This document shows positions 25,917 to 34,238 of a DNA stretch of 64,000 nt, piece by piece. Within the stretch, counting starts at the first letter, position 1. Each line of letters starts with the position of its first letter. Source of the DNA: Hoeflea sp038900095. GTDB taxonomy: Bacteria; Pseudomonadota; Alphaproteobacteria; Rhizobiales; Rhizobiaceae. The stretch is taken from NCBI RefSeq assembly GCF_038900095.1, contig NZ_JBBMQQ010000011.1, positions 66,930-130,929 of the forward strand, given 5' to 3'. The notes below the pieces were generated by a model. The model saw only the letters and a program-made list of their open reading frames with translations. It was not told the DNA's origin and did no database searches. Made by a program: the position numbers and the translations under genes.

Positions 25917-26489
25917 ATGGACAGCAAGGCAGACATCCGCTCGGCGATGCTGGCGCGGCGAGATGCGCTCGCTCCCGACCACCGGATCGAAATGAGCCTT
26001 GCGATGGCGGAGGCCGCCGAAGCCCTGTCCTTTGATCCGGGCACGGTCATCGCCGGGTATCTGCCGATCCGCTCGGAACCCGATCTCAGGCCGATGCTTG
26101 CGCACTTGCGCGAACGCGGCGCCCGGCTTTGCCTGCCGGTGGTGCTCGACCGCGAGACAATCGTCTTCCGGGATTTCGTCCGGGGCGCGGATCTTGTCAA
26201 AACCGGGTTCGGTACCTCCGGCCCGGGAGACGATGCGGAGATTCTTGATCCGGACATGCTGTTGATGCCGTTGTCGTCATTTGACGCCCGGGGCAATCGC
26301 CTCGGCTACGGTGCGGGGCACTATGACCGGGCGATCGCGGGCTTGCGGGCCAGGGGCAAGTCGCCGCTCCTGATCGGGACCGCGTTCTCGGTTCAGGAAG
26401 CCGAAGCGCTGCCCGCTGAAGATCATGACGTGCCGCTCGACATGATCCTGACAGAGCAAGGCTTGCGCTCGCTTTCGCAACCTTTATAG
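25917..26489 (+). CDS. fau: 5-formyltetrahydrofolate cyclo-ligase
   Basis: A 190-residue enzyme (fau/ygfA family). The N-terminal KADIRSAMLARRDAL is the family start, and LPLSSFDARGNRLGYGAGHYDR near residue 120 carries the ATP- and folate-binding signature GxRLGxGxGxYDR. It converts 5-formyl-THF to 5,10-methenyl-THF with ATP. GGAG six bases before the ATG at 25917 decides the start over ATGs upstream. In many proteobacteria this gene directly follows 6S RNA; here it is separated by a signalling block. It is followed by the YmdB-like gene eight bases later. Confidence 0.92.
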   Translation: MDSKADIRSAMLARRDALAPDHRIEMSLAMAEAAEALSFDPGTVIAGYLPIRSEPDLRPMLAHLRERGARLCLPVVLDRETIVFRDFVRGADLVKTGFGTSGPGDDAEILDPDMLLMPLSSFDARGNRLGYGAGHYDRAIAGLRARGKSPLLIGTAFSVQEAEALPAEDHDVPLDMILTEQGLRSLSQPL

Positions 26490-26496
26490 AGAACCG

Positions 26497-27321
26497 ATGC
26501 GCCTTTTGTTTCTTGGAGATCTGGTCGGACGATCCGGCCGCACCGCGGTCTGGAACCGCCTTCCCGGCCTGATCCGCGATTTCAAGCTGGATTTCGTCGT
26601 CGTCAATGGCGAGAACGCGGCGGGCGGTTTCGGCATTACCGAGGAGATTTTCCTCGAAACGCTCAATGCCGGCGCCGATGTGGTGACCACCGGCAATCAC
26701 GTCTGGGATCAACGCGAAGCGCTTGTCTATGCTGACCGGCATGACCGTTTTCTCAGGCCGGCCAACTATCCCGCGGGAACGCCTGGACGCGGCTCCAACC
26801 TTTACATCGCCCGCAACGGCGCACGGGTGCTTGTCGCCAATATAATGGGACGGGTGTTCATGCACCCTGATCTTGACGACCCGTTTGCAGCCGGAGAAGC
26901 AATCCTGTCCGCATGCCCCCTGGGAGAACAGGCGGATGCGGTGGTGTTCGACTTCCACGCCGAAGCCACCAGCGAGAAACTGTGCTTTGCCCATTTCGTC
27001 GACGGCAGGGCAAGCTTCGTGGTGGGAACCCACACGCATGTGCCGACCGCTGACGCACAAATCCTGAACGGCGGCACGGCCTATCTGTCGGATGCGGGCA
27101 TGTGCGGGGATTACGATTCCTCGATCGGAATGGACAAGGAAGAGCCGGTCAACCGGTTTGTCTCGAAGATTCCCAAGGGCCGTTTCGAGGCGGCTTCCGG
27201 GCCTGCAACGATTTGCGGTGTGGCCGTCGAGATCTCCGACCGGACGGGGCTGGCCGAGAAGATTGCGCCGCTGAGGATCGGGCCGCGGCTCTCCGAAACC
27301 TTCCCCGAATTCTGGAACTGA
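26497..27321 (+). CDS. ymdB: YmdB-type metallophosphoesterase (TIGR00282)
   Basis: A 274-residue enzyme. MRLLFLGDLVGRSGRTAV carries the first metal ligand Asp, and VVNGENAAGGFGIT and TTGNHVWDQRE hold the Asn/Glu/His ligands. VVGTHTHVPTADAQIL near residue 175 holds the closing histidines of the di-iron site. Bacillus YmdB hydrolyses 2',3'-cyclic nucleotides and affects biofilm and motility; the role in alphaproteobacteria is not settled. It is seven bases downstream of fau, so co-transcribed. Confidence 0.9.
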   Translation: MRLLFLGDLVGRSGRTAVWNRLPGLIRDFKLDFVVVNGENAAGGFGITEEIFLETLNAGADVVTTGNHVWDQREALVYADRHDRFLRPANYPAGTPGRGSNLYIARNGARVLVANIMGRVFMHPDLDDPFAAGEAILSACPLGEQADAVVFDFHAEATSEKLCFAHFVDGRASFVVGTHTHVPTADAQILNGGTAYLSDAGMCGDYDSSIGMDKEEPVNRFVSKIPKGRFEAASGPATICGVAVEISDRTGLAEKIAPLRIGPRLSETFPEFWN

Positions 27322-27349
27322 TATCCGGCAAGGACTGACTGGTCGGGTT

Positions 27350-27928
27350 CTACAGGTCCTGCTGTTTTCCCTTGATTGCGGGCCGCCTGGCATCCGGGTC
27401 AGGTGGCAACATGCCGCGTTCCTTGAGCCACGGGTGGATTGTGACAGCGCGGCTCAAAGCCGAAGCCGCCACCTCCGGCCGGCCCATCCGCATCAGCACA
27501 TGGTACATGCCCGACCAGGCGCCAAAATGCTCGGGATCAAGTTCGACGGCTTTTTCGAGGTCCGATAGCGCTCCGTCGATATTGTCGCGCAGGAAGCGGG
27601 CGAAGGCGCGCTGGTTCCAGCCCTCGGCATAGTCGGGGGCTTTCTCGATCACGCTGTCGAAGGCTTTCTCCGCGGCTTCGAAATCGTAGCTCTCGCGCCG
27701 TTCCATGCCGTAGTCGATGGCTGCGCGAACCTCAGGTGTCGGCGACTGGTCGAGCCACCAGTTCCATATCGCGTTTTCTGCAAGGCGGCCCTCGCGCTCT
27801 GTCCTTGCTGTCTTCAGGGCTTGGAACAGTTTTTCGCGCTCGCTTAAGGTCTCGGCCGACAGGGGGGAGGCGACCATCAGCGCAGGGACAAGACCTGCAG
27901 CCGTGATCAGAAATCGCCTGCGCTGCAT
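27350..27928 (-). CDS. Secreted tetratricopeptide-repeat protein
   Basis: A 192-residue protein with a Tat-like signal sequence: MQRRRFLITAAGLVPALMVASPLSA, with RRR before the hydrophobic core and an ASPLSA cleavage site. Residues about 75-165 contain two to three TPR units (YDFEAAEKAFDSVIEKAPDY, IDGALSDLEKAVELDPEHF). It should be periplasmic and protein-binding. Its start lies two bases after the stop of the metallo-beta-lactamase gene on the same strand, so the two form an operon. Confidence 0.83.
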   Translation of the reverse strand: MQRRRFLITAAGLVPALMVASPLSAETLSEREKLFQALKTARTEREGRLAENAIWNWWLDQSPTPEVRAAIDYGMERRESYDFEAAEKAFDSVIEKAPDYAEGWNQRAFARFLRDNIDGALSDLEKAVELDPEHFGAWSGMYHVLMRMGRPEVAASALSRAVTIHPWLKERGMLPPDPDARRPAIKGKQQDL

Positions 27929-27930
27929 GA

Positions 27931-28764
27931 TCAGATCCCCTTCAAGACCAGAATTGTCGGCCGGCGCGGCAATGTGCGGGCCGAGATGGTGAAGCTGTCA
28001 TCATTGACAAAATCGGTTGCGAACCTGTCGCCCATCATCTCGATGAAACTCGAGAGCGGCGCACCGCGGCGGTGCATCGGCAACAGGATCGAGGATTGCA
28101 GCCGCTGGGCAATCCCGGTCATCGCCGCGTGGCTGAGCGTGAGGCCGCCATCGACCGGTACCATGACGATGTCGAGCCGGCCGATCTGGGCAAAATGCCG
28201 GTCTTCCAGCGGATGGTGCAAATGGCCCAGGTGACCGATGCACAGGTCAGCCACTTCGAAAATGAAGATCGAATTGCCGTCGGGCTCCATCTGGCCGAAA
28301 TTGCGGATGTCGGTGGTGACATTGCGGACGTAGACGTCCCCGGCCACCACATCATGATCGGCAGGCGTGCCGTCAAAATTCCAGCCGCGCAGCACATGTT
28401 TTATGCGTTCGTCGGGTGACAGGGTGAAATGCGAGGAGTGCGCCTTGTTCATGGTGACGACATCCGGGGTGGCCACACGGCCTGCCCAGCCGTTGTAGTC
28501 GGTGGCGATGGTAACGCCGCCGGGCGTGGTGATGACATAGGTCGAATGGCCGGCAAACATGATCTCGACTTCGCCTGTTCCGGCAGCCGCAAGCTCCACC
28601 TGGAGGCCGGAATCTTCAGGCGTCAGGTTGGCGTAGACAACGCCGGGAAGCGCCTGCGCGATTGCAAGGCACTGGCTGAACGGTCGTTGATTTTCCTGGG
28701 CGCCGGCGGGCGAAGCGAGGACAAGCGCTGCAAGGGCGAAGATGAAGGCCTTTATACGGTGCAT
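27931..28764 (-). CDS. Secreted MBL-fold metallo-hydrolase
   Basis: A 277-residue protein. MHRIKAFIFALAALVLASPAGA is a signal peptide, so the enzyme is periplasmic. FAGHSTYVITTPGGVTIATDYNGW matches the start of UlaG-type metallo-beta-lactamase folds, and the metal ligands are suggested by CIGHLGHLHHPLEDRHF. The ATG at 28764 is chosen because GGAG precedes it by eight bases and it begins the signal peptide; a longer frame starts at 28791. It is the first gene of a two-gene operon with the TPR protein. Substrate unknown. Confidence 0.85.
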   Translation of the reverse strand: MHRIKAFIFALAALVLASPAGAQENQRPFSQCLAIAQALPGVVYANLTPEDSGLQVELAAAGTGEVEIMFAGHSTYVITTPGGVTIATDYNGWAGRVATPDVVTMNKAHSSHFTLSPDERIKHVLRGWNFDGTPADHDVVAGDVYVRNVTTDIRNFGQMEPDGNSIFIFEVADLCIGHLGHLHHPLEDRHFAQIGRLDIVMVPVDGGLTLSHAAMTGIAQRLQSSILLPMHRRGAPLSSFIEMMGDRFATDFVNDDSFTISARTLPRRPTILVLKGI

Positions 28765-28858
28765 GGCGGCGGCTCCGTGAAACAGTCTCACAGTAGAGTG
28801 TAGAGCGCGGCTACGTAACGTAAAGGGGAGAGTTCATTCCGGCATACCCGGGGTATGG

Positions 28859-29335
28859 TCAGGATGAGCGTGTCATCTCCTGCCAGCGCTGCTTCAGCGC
28901 TTCATACCCATCTTCCGGCTGGGTGTCGTAGCTGAGCTCGTCGGCGGAGATATTCATGAACGGCTGTCTCGAGCGGCACCAGATGTGTCCGGCCGGAACC
29001 AGCCAGGAGGTGTCGTCGAGTGTACCTGCCTTGATGTTGATCTCCGCCGAGCCGCTGGTGCCGTGCCAGATGCGCACCCCGCAATCGGGGCAGAACCATC
29101 CCTGGCGCTCGTTGCCGGATTCGCTCATCCGGCTCACGCTGACAAGACCGGGATCGACATCGAGATGTTCGCGCTTGAACCTGAGACTTTCGCCGAAGGC
29201 CGACGAGGTGTGCCGCTGGCATTCGGTGCAATGGCAGAGGTAGAACACCACCGGATTGGCCCGCATCCGGTAGCTGATGCGGCCGCACTGGCAACCACCG
29301 GTCAGGGGCAGGGGCGGAACGGTGGTCTTTTGCAT
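28859..29335 (-). CDS. GFA family (glutathione-dependent formaldehyde-activating-like) protein
   Basis: A 158-residue zinc protein. The zinc ligands are clear: GGCQCG, CHCTEC and CPDCG, in the order of the GFA/CENP-V family. Family members bind zinc and were named for catalysing formaldehyde addition to glutathione, but most lack proof of that activity. The start at 29335 (MQKTTVPPLPL) places the first zinc motif near residue 15, as is usual; the frame extends to 29401. It diverges from the yebC gene. Confidence 0.88.
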   Translation of the reverse strand: MQKTTVPPLPLTGGCQCGRISYRMRANPVVFYLCHCTECQRHTSSAFGESLRFKREHLDVDPGLVSVSRMSESGNERQGWFCPDCGVRIWHGTSGSAEINIKAGTLDDTSWLVPAGHIWCRSRQPFMNISADELSYDTQPEDGYEALKQRWQEMTRSS

Positions 29336-29415
29336 GGTCTGAACCTTCTGGACGAAACGCGGTAAGGACCTTATAACGCGCCAATCCAGATTCCAGAGCA
29401 AAGATCAGGGGCATT

Positions 29416-30162
29416 ATGGCCGGCCATTCACAATTTAAAAACATCATGCACCGCAAGGGGCGGCAGGATGCCGTCCGTTCCAAGATGTTCTCCAAGCTTG
29501 CACGCGAAATCACCGTTGCCGCCAAGATGGGCTCGCCGGACCCGGCGATGAACCCGCGGCTGCGACTGGCGATCCAGAATGCCAAATCGCAATCGATGCC
29601 CAAGGACAACATTCAGCGTGCCATCAACAAGGCTTCGGGCGGCGACAGCGAGAGCTACGAGGAAGTGCGCTACGAGGGCTACGGCCCGGGTGGCGTTGCC
29701 GTGATCGTCGAGGCGCTGACCGACAACCGCAACCGCACGGCATCGAGCGTGCGCGCGGCGTTCACCAAGTCCGGCGGAGCGCTGGGCGAGACCGGATCCG
29801 TGGGGTTCATGTTTTCGCGCGTTGGTGAAATCATCTATCCGGTCGAGGCCGGTGATGCCGACGCGATCATGGAAGCCGCGATCATGGCCGGCGCCGAGGA
29901 TGTGACCAGCGGCGAAGAAGAACACGTCATTCTCTGCGCGTTCGAGGATATCGGCGAGGTGTCGACAGCGCTCGAAGAAGCGCTTGGCGAAGCACAGTCG
30001 GTCAAGGCCATCTGGAAGCCGCAGACATCTGCCCCCGTCGATGAAGACAAGGCGATGTCGGTGCTCAAGCTGATCGCGACGCTTGACGATGATGACGACG
30101 TGCAGAACGTCTATGCCAACTTCGAAGTTTCCGACGAGGTGATGGCGAAACTGTCTGCCTGA
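29416..30162 (+). CDS. yebC: YebC/PmpR family regulator
   Basis: A 248-residue protein starting MAGHSQFKNIMHRKGRQDA, the invariant YebC N-terminus. The central YEGYGPGGVAVIVEALTDN and C-terminal acidic part follow the family. YebC proteins were described as DNA-binding regulators and more recently as factors easing translation of proline stretches. In many bacteria yebC lies next to ruvC; here ruvCAB begins 1.2 kb downstream, with the LLM gene between. A strong terminator follows. Confidence 0.95.
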   Translation: MAGHSQFKNIMHRKGRQDAVRSKMFSKLAREITVAAKMGSPDPAMNPRLRLAIQNAKSQSMPKDNIQRAINKASGGDSESYEEVRYEGYGPGGVAVIVEALTDNRNRTASSVRAAFTKSGGALGETGSVGFMFSRVGEIIYPVEAGDADAIMEAAIMAGAEDVTSGEEEHVILCAFEDIGEVSTALEEALGEAQSVKAIWKPQTSAPVDEDKAMSVLKLIATLDDDDDVQNVYANFEVSDEVMAKLSA

Positions 30163-30185
30163 GCGGCGATCTCACCGAACATTCA

Positions 30186-30216
30186 AAACCGCCGGTTTCG
30201 TGACCGGCGGTTTTTT
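30186..30216 (+). terminator. Rho-independent terminator of yebC
   Basis: AAAACCGCCGGT and ACCGGCGGTTTT pair around TTCGTG, followed by T. The A-rich left flank makes it usable also for the convergent LLM gene. Confidence 0.9.
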
Positions 30217-30222
30217 CATGCC

Positions 30223-31209
30223 TTAAAGCGCTTCCCGCATGGCGCCGAACAGTTCGACGGATTTCAGCCGGGCCTCGATGGAGTGGATCGGCATGGAAAT
30301 CATGATCTCGTCGGCCTTGGTGGCGGCGATGAAATCCCGCATCTTCTTCGTCGCCGTTTCCGGACTGCCGACCACCGCGTAGCGCAGGGTGTGTTCGACG
30401 GCGACTTTTTCCATCTCGTTCCAGTACCCGTCCATGCTGTCGATCGGTCTTGGCATCTTGCCGCGGGCGTTGCGGCGCATGTTGACGAAGGTCTGCTGCA
30501 GCGTGGTGAACAGGTAATTCGCCTCAGCGTCGGTATCGGCCATCACGCCCATGGTGGCGGCCATGACGTAGGGCGCGTCAAGCTGGGCTGACGGTGTGAA
30601 CTTGGAGCGGTAGATATCCAGCGCTTCCATCAGCATGTCCGGCGCGAAATGCGATGCGAATGCATAGGGCAGGCCGAGTGCCGCGGCCAGGTGGGCGCTG
30701 TAGATGCTCGATCCGAGAATCCACAGGGGCACATGCGAGCCGGCTCCGGGTACCGCGAGCAGCATGCGCTCGTCGGGGTCTCCGAGGTAGTACTGCAACT
30801 CGACGATGTCATCGGGGAAACTGTTTGCGCCTGCCTCCAGGTTGCGGCGCAGGGCGCGCGCGGTGTTCATGTCGGTGCCCGGGGCGCGGCCAAGACCGAG
30901 ATCGACCCGGCCGGGGAAAAGGGCTTCGAGTGTTCCGAACTGTTCGGCAATGACCAGCGGTGAGTGATTTGGCAGCATGACGCCGCCCGAACCGATGCGG
31001 ATAGTGCTTGTTGCATGGCCGGCTTCGGCAATCACCAGCGCCGTTGCCGCGCTGGCGATGCCCTTCATGCCGTGATGCTCGGCCAGCCAGAACCGGGTAA
31101 AGCCTGCGTCTTCGGCCTGCTTGGCCATCAGTCTGGTGCTTGCGAGAGCGTCGCTAACTGTACCGCCCTCGACGATGGGGCAGAGATCGAGAATTGAAAA
31201 GGCGGTCAT
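30223..31209 (-). CDS. LLM-class flavin-dependent oxidoreductase
   Basis: A 328-residue bacterial-luciferase-like monooxygenase. FWLAEHHGMKGIASAATAL near residue 40 and RIGSGGVMLPNHSPLVIAEQFGTLEALFPGRVDLGLGR near 70-110 are the family's flavin-barrel core. It is of the MsnO8-like subgroup by its ILDLCPIVEGG start. These enzymes use FMNH2 and O2; the substrate is unknown. It is convergent with yebC. Confidence 0.88.
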   Translation of the reverse strand: MTAFSILDLCPIVEGGTVSDALASTRLMAKQAEDAGFTRFWLAEHHGMKGIASAATALVIAEAGHATSTIRIGSGGVMLPNHSPLVIAEQFGTLEALFPGRVDLGLGRAPGTDMNTARALRRNLEAGANSFPDDIVELQYYLGDPDERMLLAVPGAGSHVPLWILGSSIYSAHLAAALGLPYAFASHFAPDMLMEALDIYRSKFTPSAQLDAPYVMAATMGVMADTDAEANYLFTTLQQTFVNMRRNARGKMPRPIDSMDGYWNEMEKVAVEHTLRYAVVGSPETATKKMRDFIAATKADEIMISMPIHSIEARLKSVELFGAMREAL

Positions 31210-31366
31210 TGGGATCTTTCAACGCTGGTGTGATGGCTGGTGTCGTGTTCGCCCAATGTAGGAAGTCAGGCGCACATTGCCAAAACTGATTTCGATTCCG
31301 GACGTTTGTTTTTGGTTTGTTCACATTTCGATGGAATGGTTCAGCGCATGCAGCTAGGGTTTTTTC

Positions 31367-31888
31367 ATGAAAGAAGCGATTCGGATAATCGGGATTGATC
31401 CCGGGCTTAGAAACACCGGCTGGGGTGTGATCGACAGTCTCGGGAACTCCCTGCGCTTTGTCGCTTCGGGAACGATCAAGTCCGACAACAAGCTGGATCT
31501 CGCCTCACGGCTGAACCAGCTCTATGCGGGGCTGGAGACGGTGCTGCACGAGTTTCAACCGTTCGAGGCCGCGGTCGAGAACACCTTCGTCAACAAGGAC
31601 GCCACGGCGACCTTGAAGCTCGGGCAGGCGCGCGGTATCGCCATGCTTGCACCGGCGCGGGCGGGCCTGCGGGTTGGCGAATACGCGCCGAACGCGGTCA
31701 AGAAGGCGGTGATCGGGGTCGGGCATGGCGACAAGAAGCAGATCCTGATGATGGTCAAGATGCTGATACCGAAAGCCACCTTTGACAGTGATCATGCGGC
31801 GGACGCGCTGGCGATCGCGATCTGTCATGCACATCATCGCACATCGCTGGAGTGGCGGATGGCGGCGGAATTGGGGACAGTCCAATGA
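31367..31888 (+). CDS. ruvC: Holliday junction resolvase RuvC
   Basis: A 173-residue nuclease. IIGIDPGLRNTGWGV gives the first catalytic Asp, VENTFVNKD the Glu, and DSDHAADALAIAICH the final Asp pair. It cuts Holliday junctions held by RuvAB. Its stop overlaps the ruvA start (ATGA), so translation is coupled. Confidence 0.97.
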   Translation: MKEAIRIIGIDPGLRNTGWGVIDSLGNSLRFVASGTIKSDNKLDLASRLNQLYAGLETVLHEFQPFEAAVENTFVNKDATATLKLGQARGIAMLAPARAGLRVGEYAPNAVKKAVIGVGHGDKKQILMMVKMLIPKATFDSDHAADALAIAICHAHHRTSLEWRMAAELGTVQ

Positions 31889-32502
31889 TTGGCAAACTCA
31901 AGGGCACCATTGATGAAATCGGAGAAGATCATGTGCTGATCGATGTGCACGGGGTCTGTTACGTGGCGTTTTGTTCCTCCCGCACGCTGTCACGGCTTGG
32001 CTCTGTCGGCGAGGCGGCCGTGCTGTTCATCGAGACCTATGTGCGCGAGGATCAATTCAGGCTTTTCGGGTTCGAGTCCGCGCTGGAACGCGAATGGTTC
32101 CGGCTGTTGCAAAGCGTTCAGGGCGTCGGTGCCAAGGTTGCGCTGGCGGTTCTGTCCACACTGACAGCATCCGAGCTTGCCAATGCGATTGCGCTTCAGG
32201 ACAAGGCGACGGTGGCGCGAGCGCCGGGCATCGGGCCGAAAGTGGCGCAACGGATTGTCACGGAACTCAAGAACAAGGCTCCGGCGCTTGGCGGCGATGC
32301 AGGCGAGGCGATGGGGCTGAAGCAGGAACTGGGCGAGGGCGTGGCGTCGGCGCCGGTGGCCGATGCCGTGTCCGCTCTGTCCAATCTCGGCTATTCGCGC
32401 GATCAGGCGGCCAATGCGGTGGCAGCGGCGCTGAAGGTGGCGGGCGAGGATCCGGATTCGGCCAAGCTGATCAGGTTGGGCCTGAAAGAGCTGGCGCGGT
32501 AG
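31885..32502 (+). CDS. ruvA: Holliday junction DNA helicase subunit RuvA
   Basis: A 205-residue protein starting MIGKLKGTIDEIGEDHVLID. It has the OB-fold domain, two helix-hairpin-helix motifs (LLQSVQGVGAKVALAVLS, RAPGIGPKVAQRIVTELK) and the C-terminal domain that binds RuvB (ALSNLGYSRDQAANAV). RuvA tetramers hold the four-way junction flat while RuvB drives migration. The start overlaps the ruvC stop by four bases, which rules out the longer frame from 31852. Confidence 0.97.
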   Translation: MIGKLKGTIDEIGEDHVLIDVHGVCYVAFCSSRTLSRLGSVGEAAVLFIETYVREDQFRLFGFESALEREWFRLLQSVQGVGAKVALAVLSTLTASELANAIALQDKATVARAPGIGPKVAQRIVTELKNKAPALGGDAGEAMGLKQELGEGVASAPVADAVSALSNLGYSRDQAANAVAAALKVAGEDPDSAKLIRLGLKELAR

Positions 32503-32569
32503 GAGCAAGTGCAGTTGAGCGTGTGCAAGTGCCATTGCCAGCGGGCGACGATGATGGGAAAAGCGGTTT

Positions 32570-33607
32570 ATGAGTGACCCTGATCGTTTGATATCTCCTG
32601 ACAAGCGTGGCGAGGATGTCGACACGACATTGCGCCCGCAAACTCTGGATGATTTTACCGGCCAAGCCGAGGCGCGGGCCAACCTGAAGGTGTTCATCGA
32701 GGCAGCCAAGGGCCGGGCCGAAGCGCTCGATCACGTGCTGTTTGTCGGTCCTCCGGGCCTGGGCAAGACCACGCTGGCGCAGATCATGGCCAAGGAACTG
32801 GGCGTGAATTTCCGCTCGACCTCCGGTCCGGTGATTGCCAAGGCCGGCGATCTGGCAGCGCTGCTGACCAATCTCGAAGACCGCGACGTGCTGTTCATCG
32901 ACGAGATCCACCGGCTCAACCCGGCGGTCGAGGAAATCCTCTATCCGGCGATGGAGGATTTTCAGCTCGACCTGATCATCGGCGAGGGGCCGGCGGCGCG
33001 ATCGGTCAAGATCGACCTGTCGCGGTTCACGCTGGTGGCTGCTACCACCCGTCTCGGACTGCTGACCACGCCGCTGAGGGACCGCTTCGGCATCCCGGTG
33101 CGGCTGCAGTTCTACACGGTCGAGGAGCTGGAACTGATCGTGCGGCGTGGGGCGCGGATCATGGGGCTCGGCATGACCGATGACGGTGCGCTGGAGATTG
33201 CGCGGCGGGCGCGCGGCACACCACGTATCGCCGGACGGTTACTCCGGCGGGTGAGGGATTTCGCGGAAGTGGCGAAAGCCGAAGCCGTGACCCGGAAAAT
33301 CGCCGACGAGGCGCTGACCCGGCTCTCGGTCGACAGTATCGGGCTGGACCAGCTTGACCGGCGCTATCTCGACATGATCGTGCGCAATTTCGGCGGCGGG
33401 CCGGTGGGGATCGAGACCATCGCTGCGGGCCTGTCGGAACCGCGTGACGCCATCGAGGACATCATCGAGCCTTACCTGATCCAGCAGGGCTTCCTGCAGC
33501 GAACGCCGCGGGGCCGGGTGCTGACAGCACGCGCCTGGGGGCATATGGGGCTCAATGCACCCAAGGACCTTGCGGCCACGCAGGCCAGCCTGTTCGAGGA
33601 CGAGTGA
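32570..33607 (+). CDS. ruvB: Holliday junction DNA helicase RuvB
   Basis: A 345-residue AAA+ motor. Walker A is GPPGLGKTTLAQI, Walker B is VLFIDEIHRL, sensor 1 is VAATTRLG and the arginine finger region is GLLTTPLRDRFG. The C-terminal winged helix (FLQRTPRGRVLTARAWGHM) binds DNA. It pumps DNA through the RuvA-held junction. It follows ruvA by 67 bases. Confidence 0.97.
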   Translation: MSDPDRLISPDKRGEDVDTTLRPQTLDDFTGQAEARANLKVFIEAAKGRAEALDHVLFVGPPGLGKTTLAQIMAKELGVNFRSTSGPVIAKAGDLAALLTNLEDRDVLFIDEIHRLNPAVEEILYPAMEDFQLDLIIGEGPAARSVKIDLSRFTLVAATTRLGLLTTPLRDRFGIPVRLQFYTVEELELIVRRGARIMGLGMTDDGALEIARRARGTPRIAGRLLRRVRDFAEVAKAEAVTRKIADEALTRLSVDSIGLDQLDRRYLDMIVRNFGGGPVGIETIAAGLSEPRDAIEDIIEPYLIQQGFLQRTPRGRVLTARAWGHMGLNAPKDLAATQASLFEDE

Positions 33608-33783
33608 CGCCGGCCGGTGAGTGGTCAGGCATGGCAACTGCCGCAAGCCAATTGTGGTATGCGTTTGCCATCCGTTTGAGGAACTGATTTTGGTCGCGGT
33701 GCCACACCGTTTTCCGGTCCCCCGTTGACCACATTCTGAACGCCTTCAAGCTACTGATAACATTACAAAACATTAACATGTAC

Positions 33784-33800
33784 GTTCATTTTGGGTTCAT
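33784..33800 (+). promoter_or_regulatory. Tandem GTTCAT direct repeats before the RcnB-like gene
   Basis: GTTCAT at 33784-33789 and 33795-33800 start 11 bases apart, one helical turn, 46 bases before the start codon. Such tandem repeats with 11-bp period are typical binding sites of OmpR-family response regulators (for example ChvI in Rhizobiales). Confidence 0.45.
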
Positions 33801-33845
33801 GTGACGGGGCCTAACTTCCGCTCATAGACAACGGAAGGAAACGTC

Positions 33846-34202
33846 ATGAAAAAGGCATTCATTATCTCCATTGCCGCACTGTTGATGGCAGCGCCCGTGG
33901 CCCAGGCAGGGTCCAGAACGGATCACAGCAAGCGCCATACCCACTCTAAGTTCGAAATGAACCAGAACCAGCCTAAGGCTCGGTCCCAAAAGAAATCCGC
34001 GCCGCAGAAGGTCTCCGCCAGGAAGCACTGGACGAAGGGCCAGCGGATGAGCGACTGGAAGAAGCATTCCGCATTGAATGACTACAAGCGCCACGGTCTG
34101 CGCAAGCCGGGTCGCGGTCAGAGCTGGGTCAAGGTCGACAACCAGTATGTGCTGATCAGCGTGGTCTCGGGTTTGATCGCCGGCATCATCGCCGCTCAGT
34201 AA
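33846..34202 (+). CDS. RcnB-like periplasmic protein
   Basis: A 118-residue protein with a signal peptide (MKKAFIISIAALLMAAPVAQA) followed by a very basic, His- and Lys-rich linker. The C-terminal WVKVDNQYVLISVVSGLIAGII is the RcnB-family core, which ends in a hydrophobic stretch. E. coli RcnB takes part in nickel/cobalt homeostasis; the Rhizobiales relatives are of unknown role and often abundant. GGAAGGA precedes the ATG. An 11-bp-spaced direct repeat lies in the promoter region. Confidence 0.8.
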   Translation: MKKAFIISIAALLMAAPVAQAGSRTDHSKRHTHSKFEMNQNQPKARSQKKSAPQKVSARKHWTKGQRMSDWKKHSALNDYKRHGLRKPGRGQSWVKVDNQYVLISVVSGLIAGIIAAQ

Positions 34203-34238
34203 TGGCGCAAAGCCTCTCTCGCGCAGAGCGAAGAGGCG

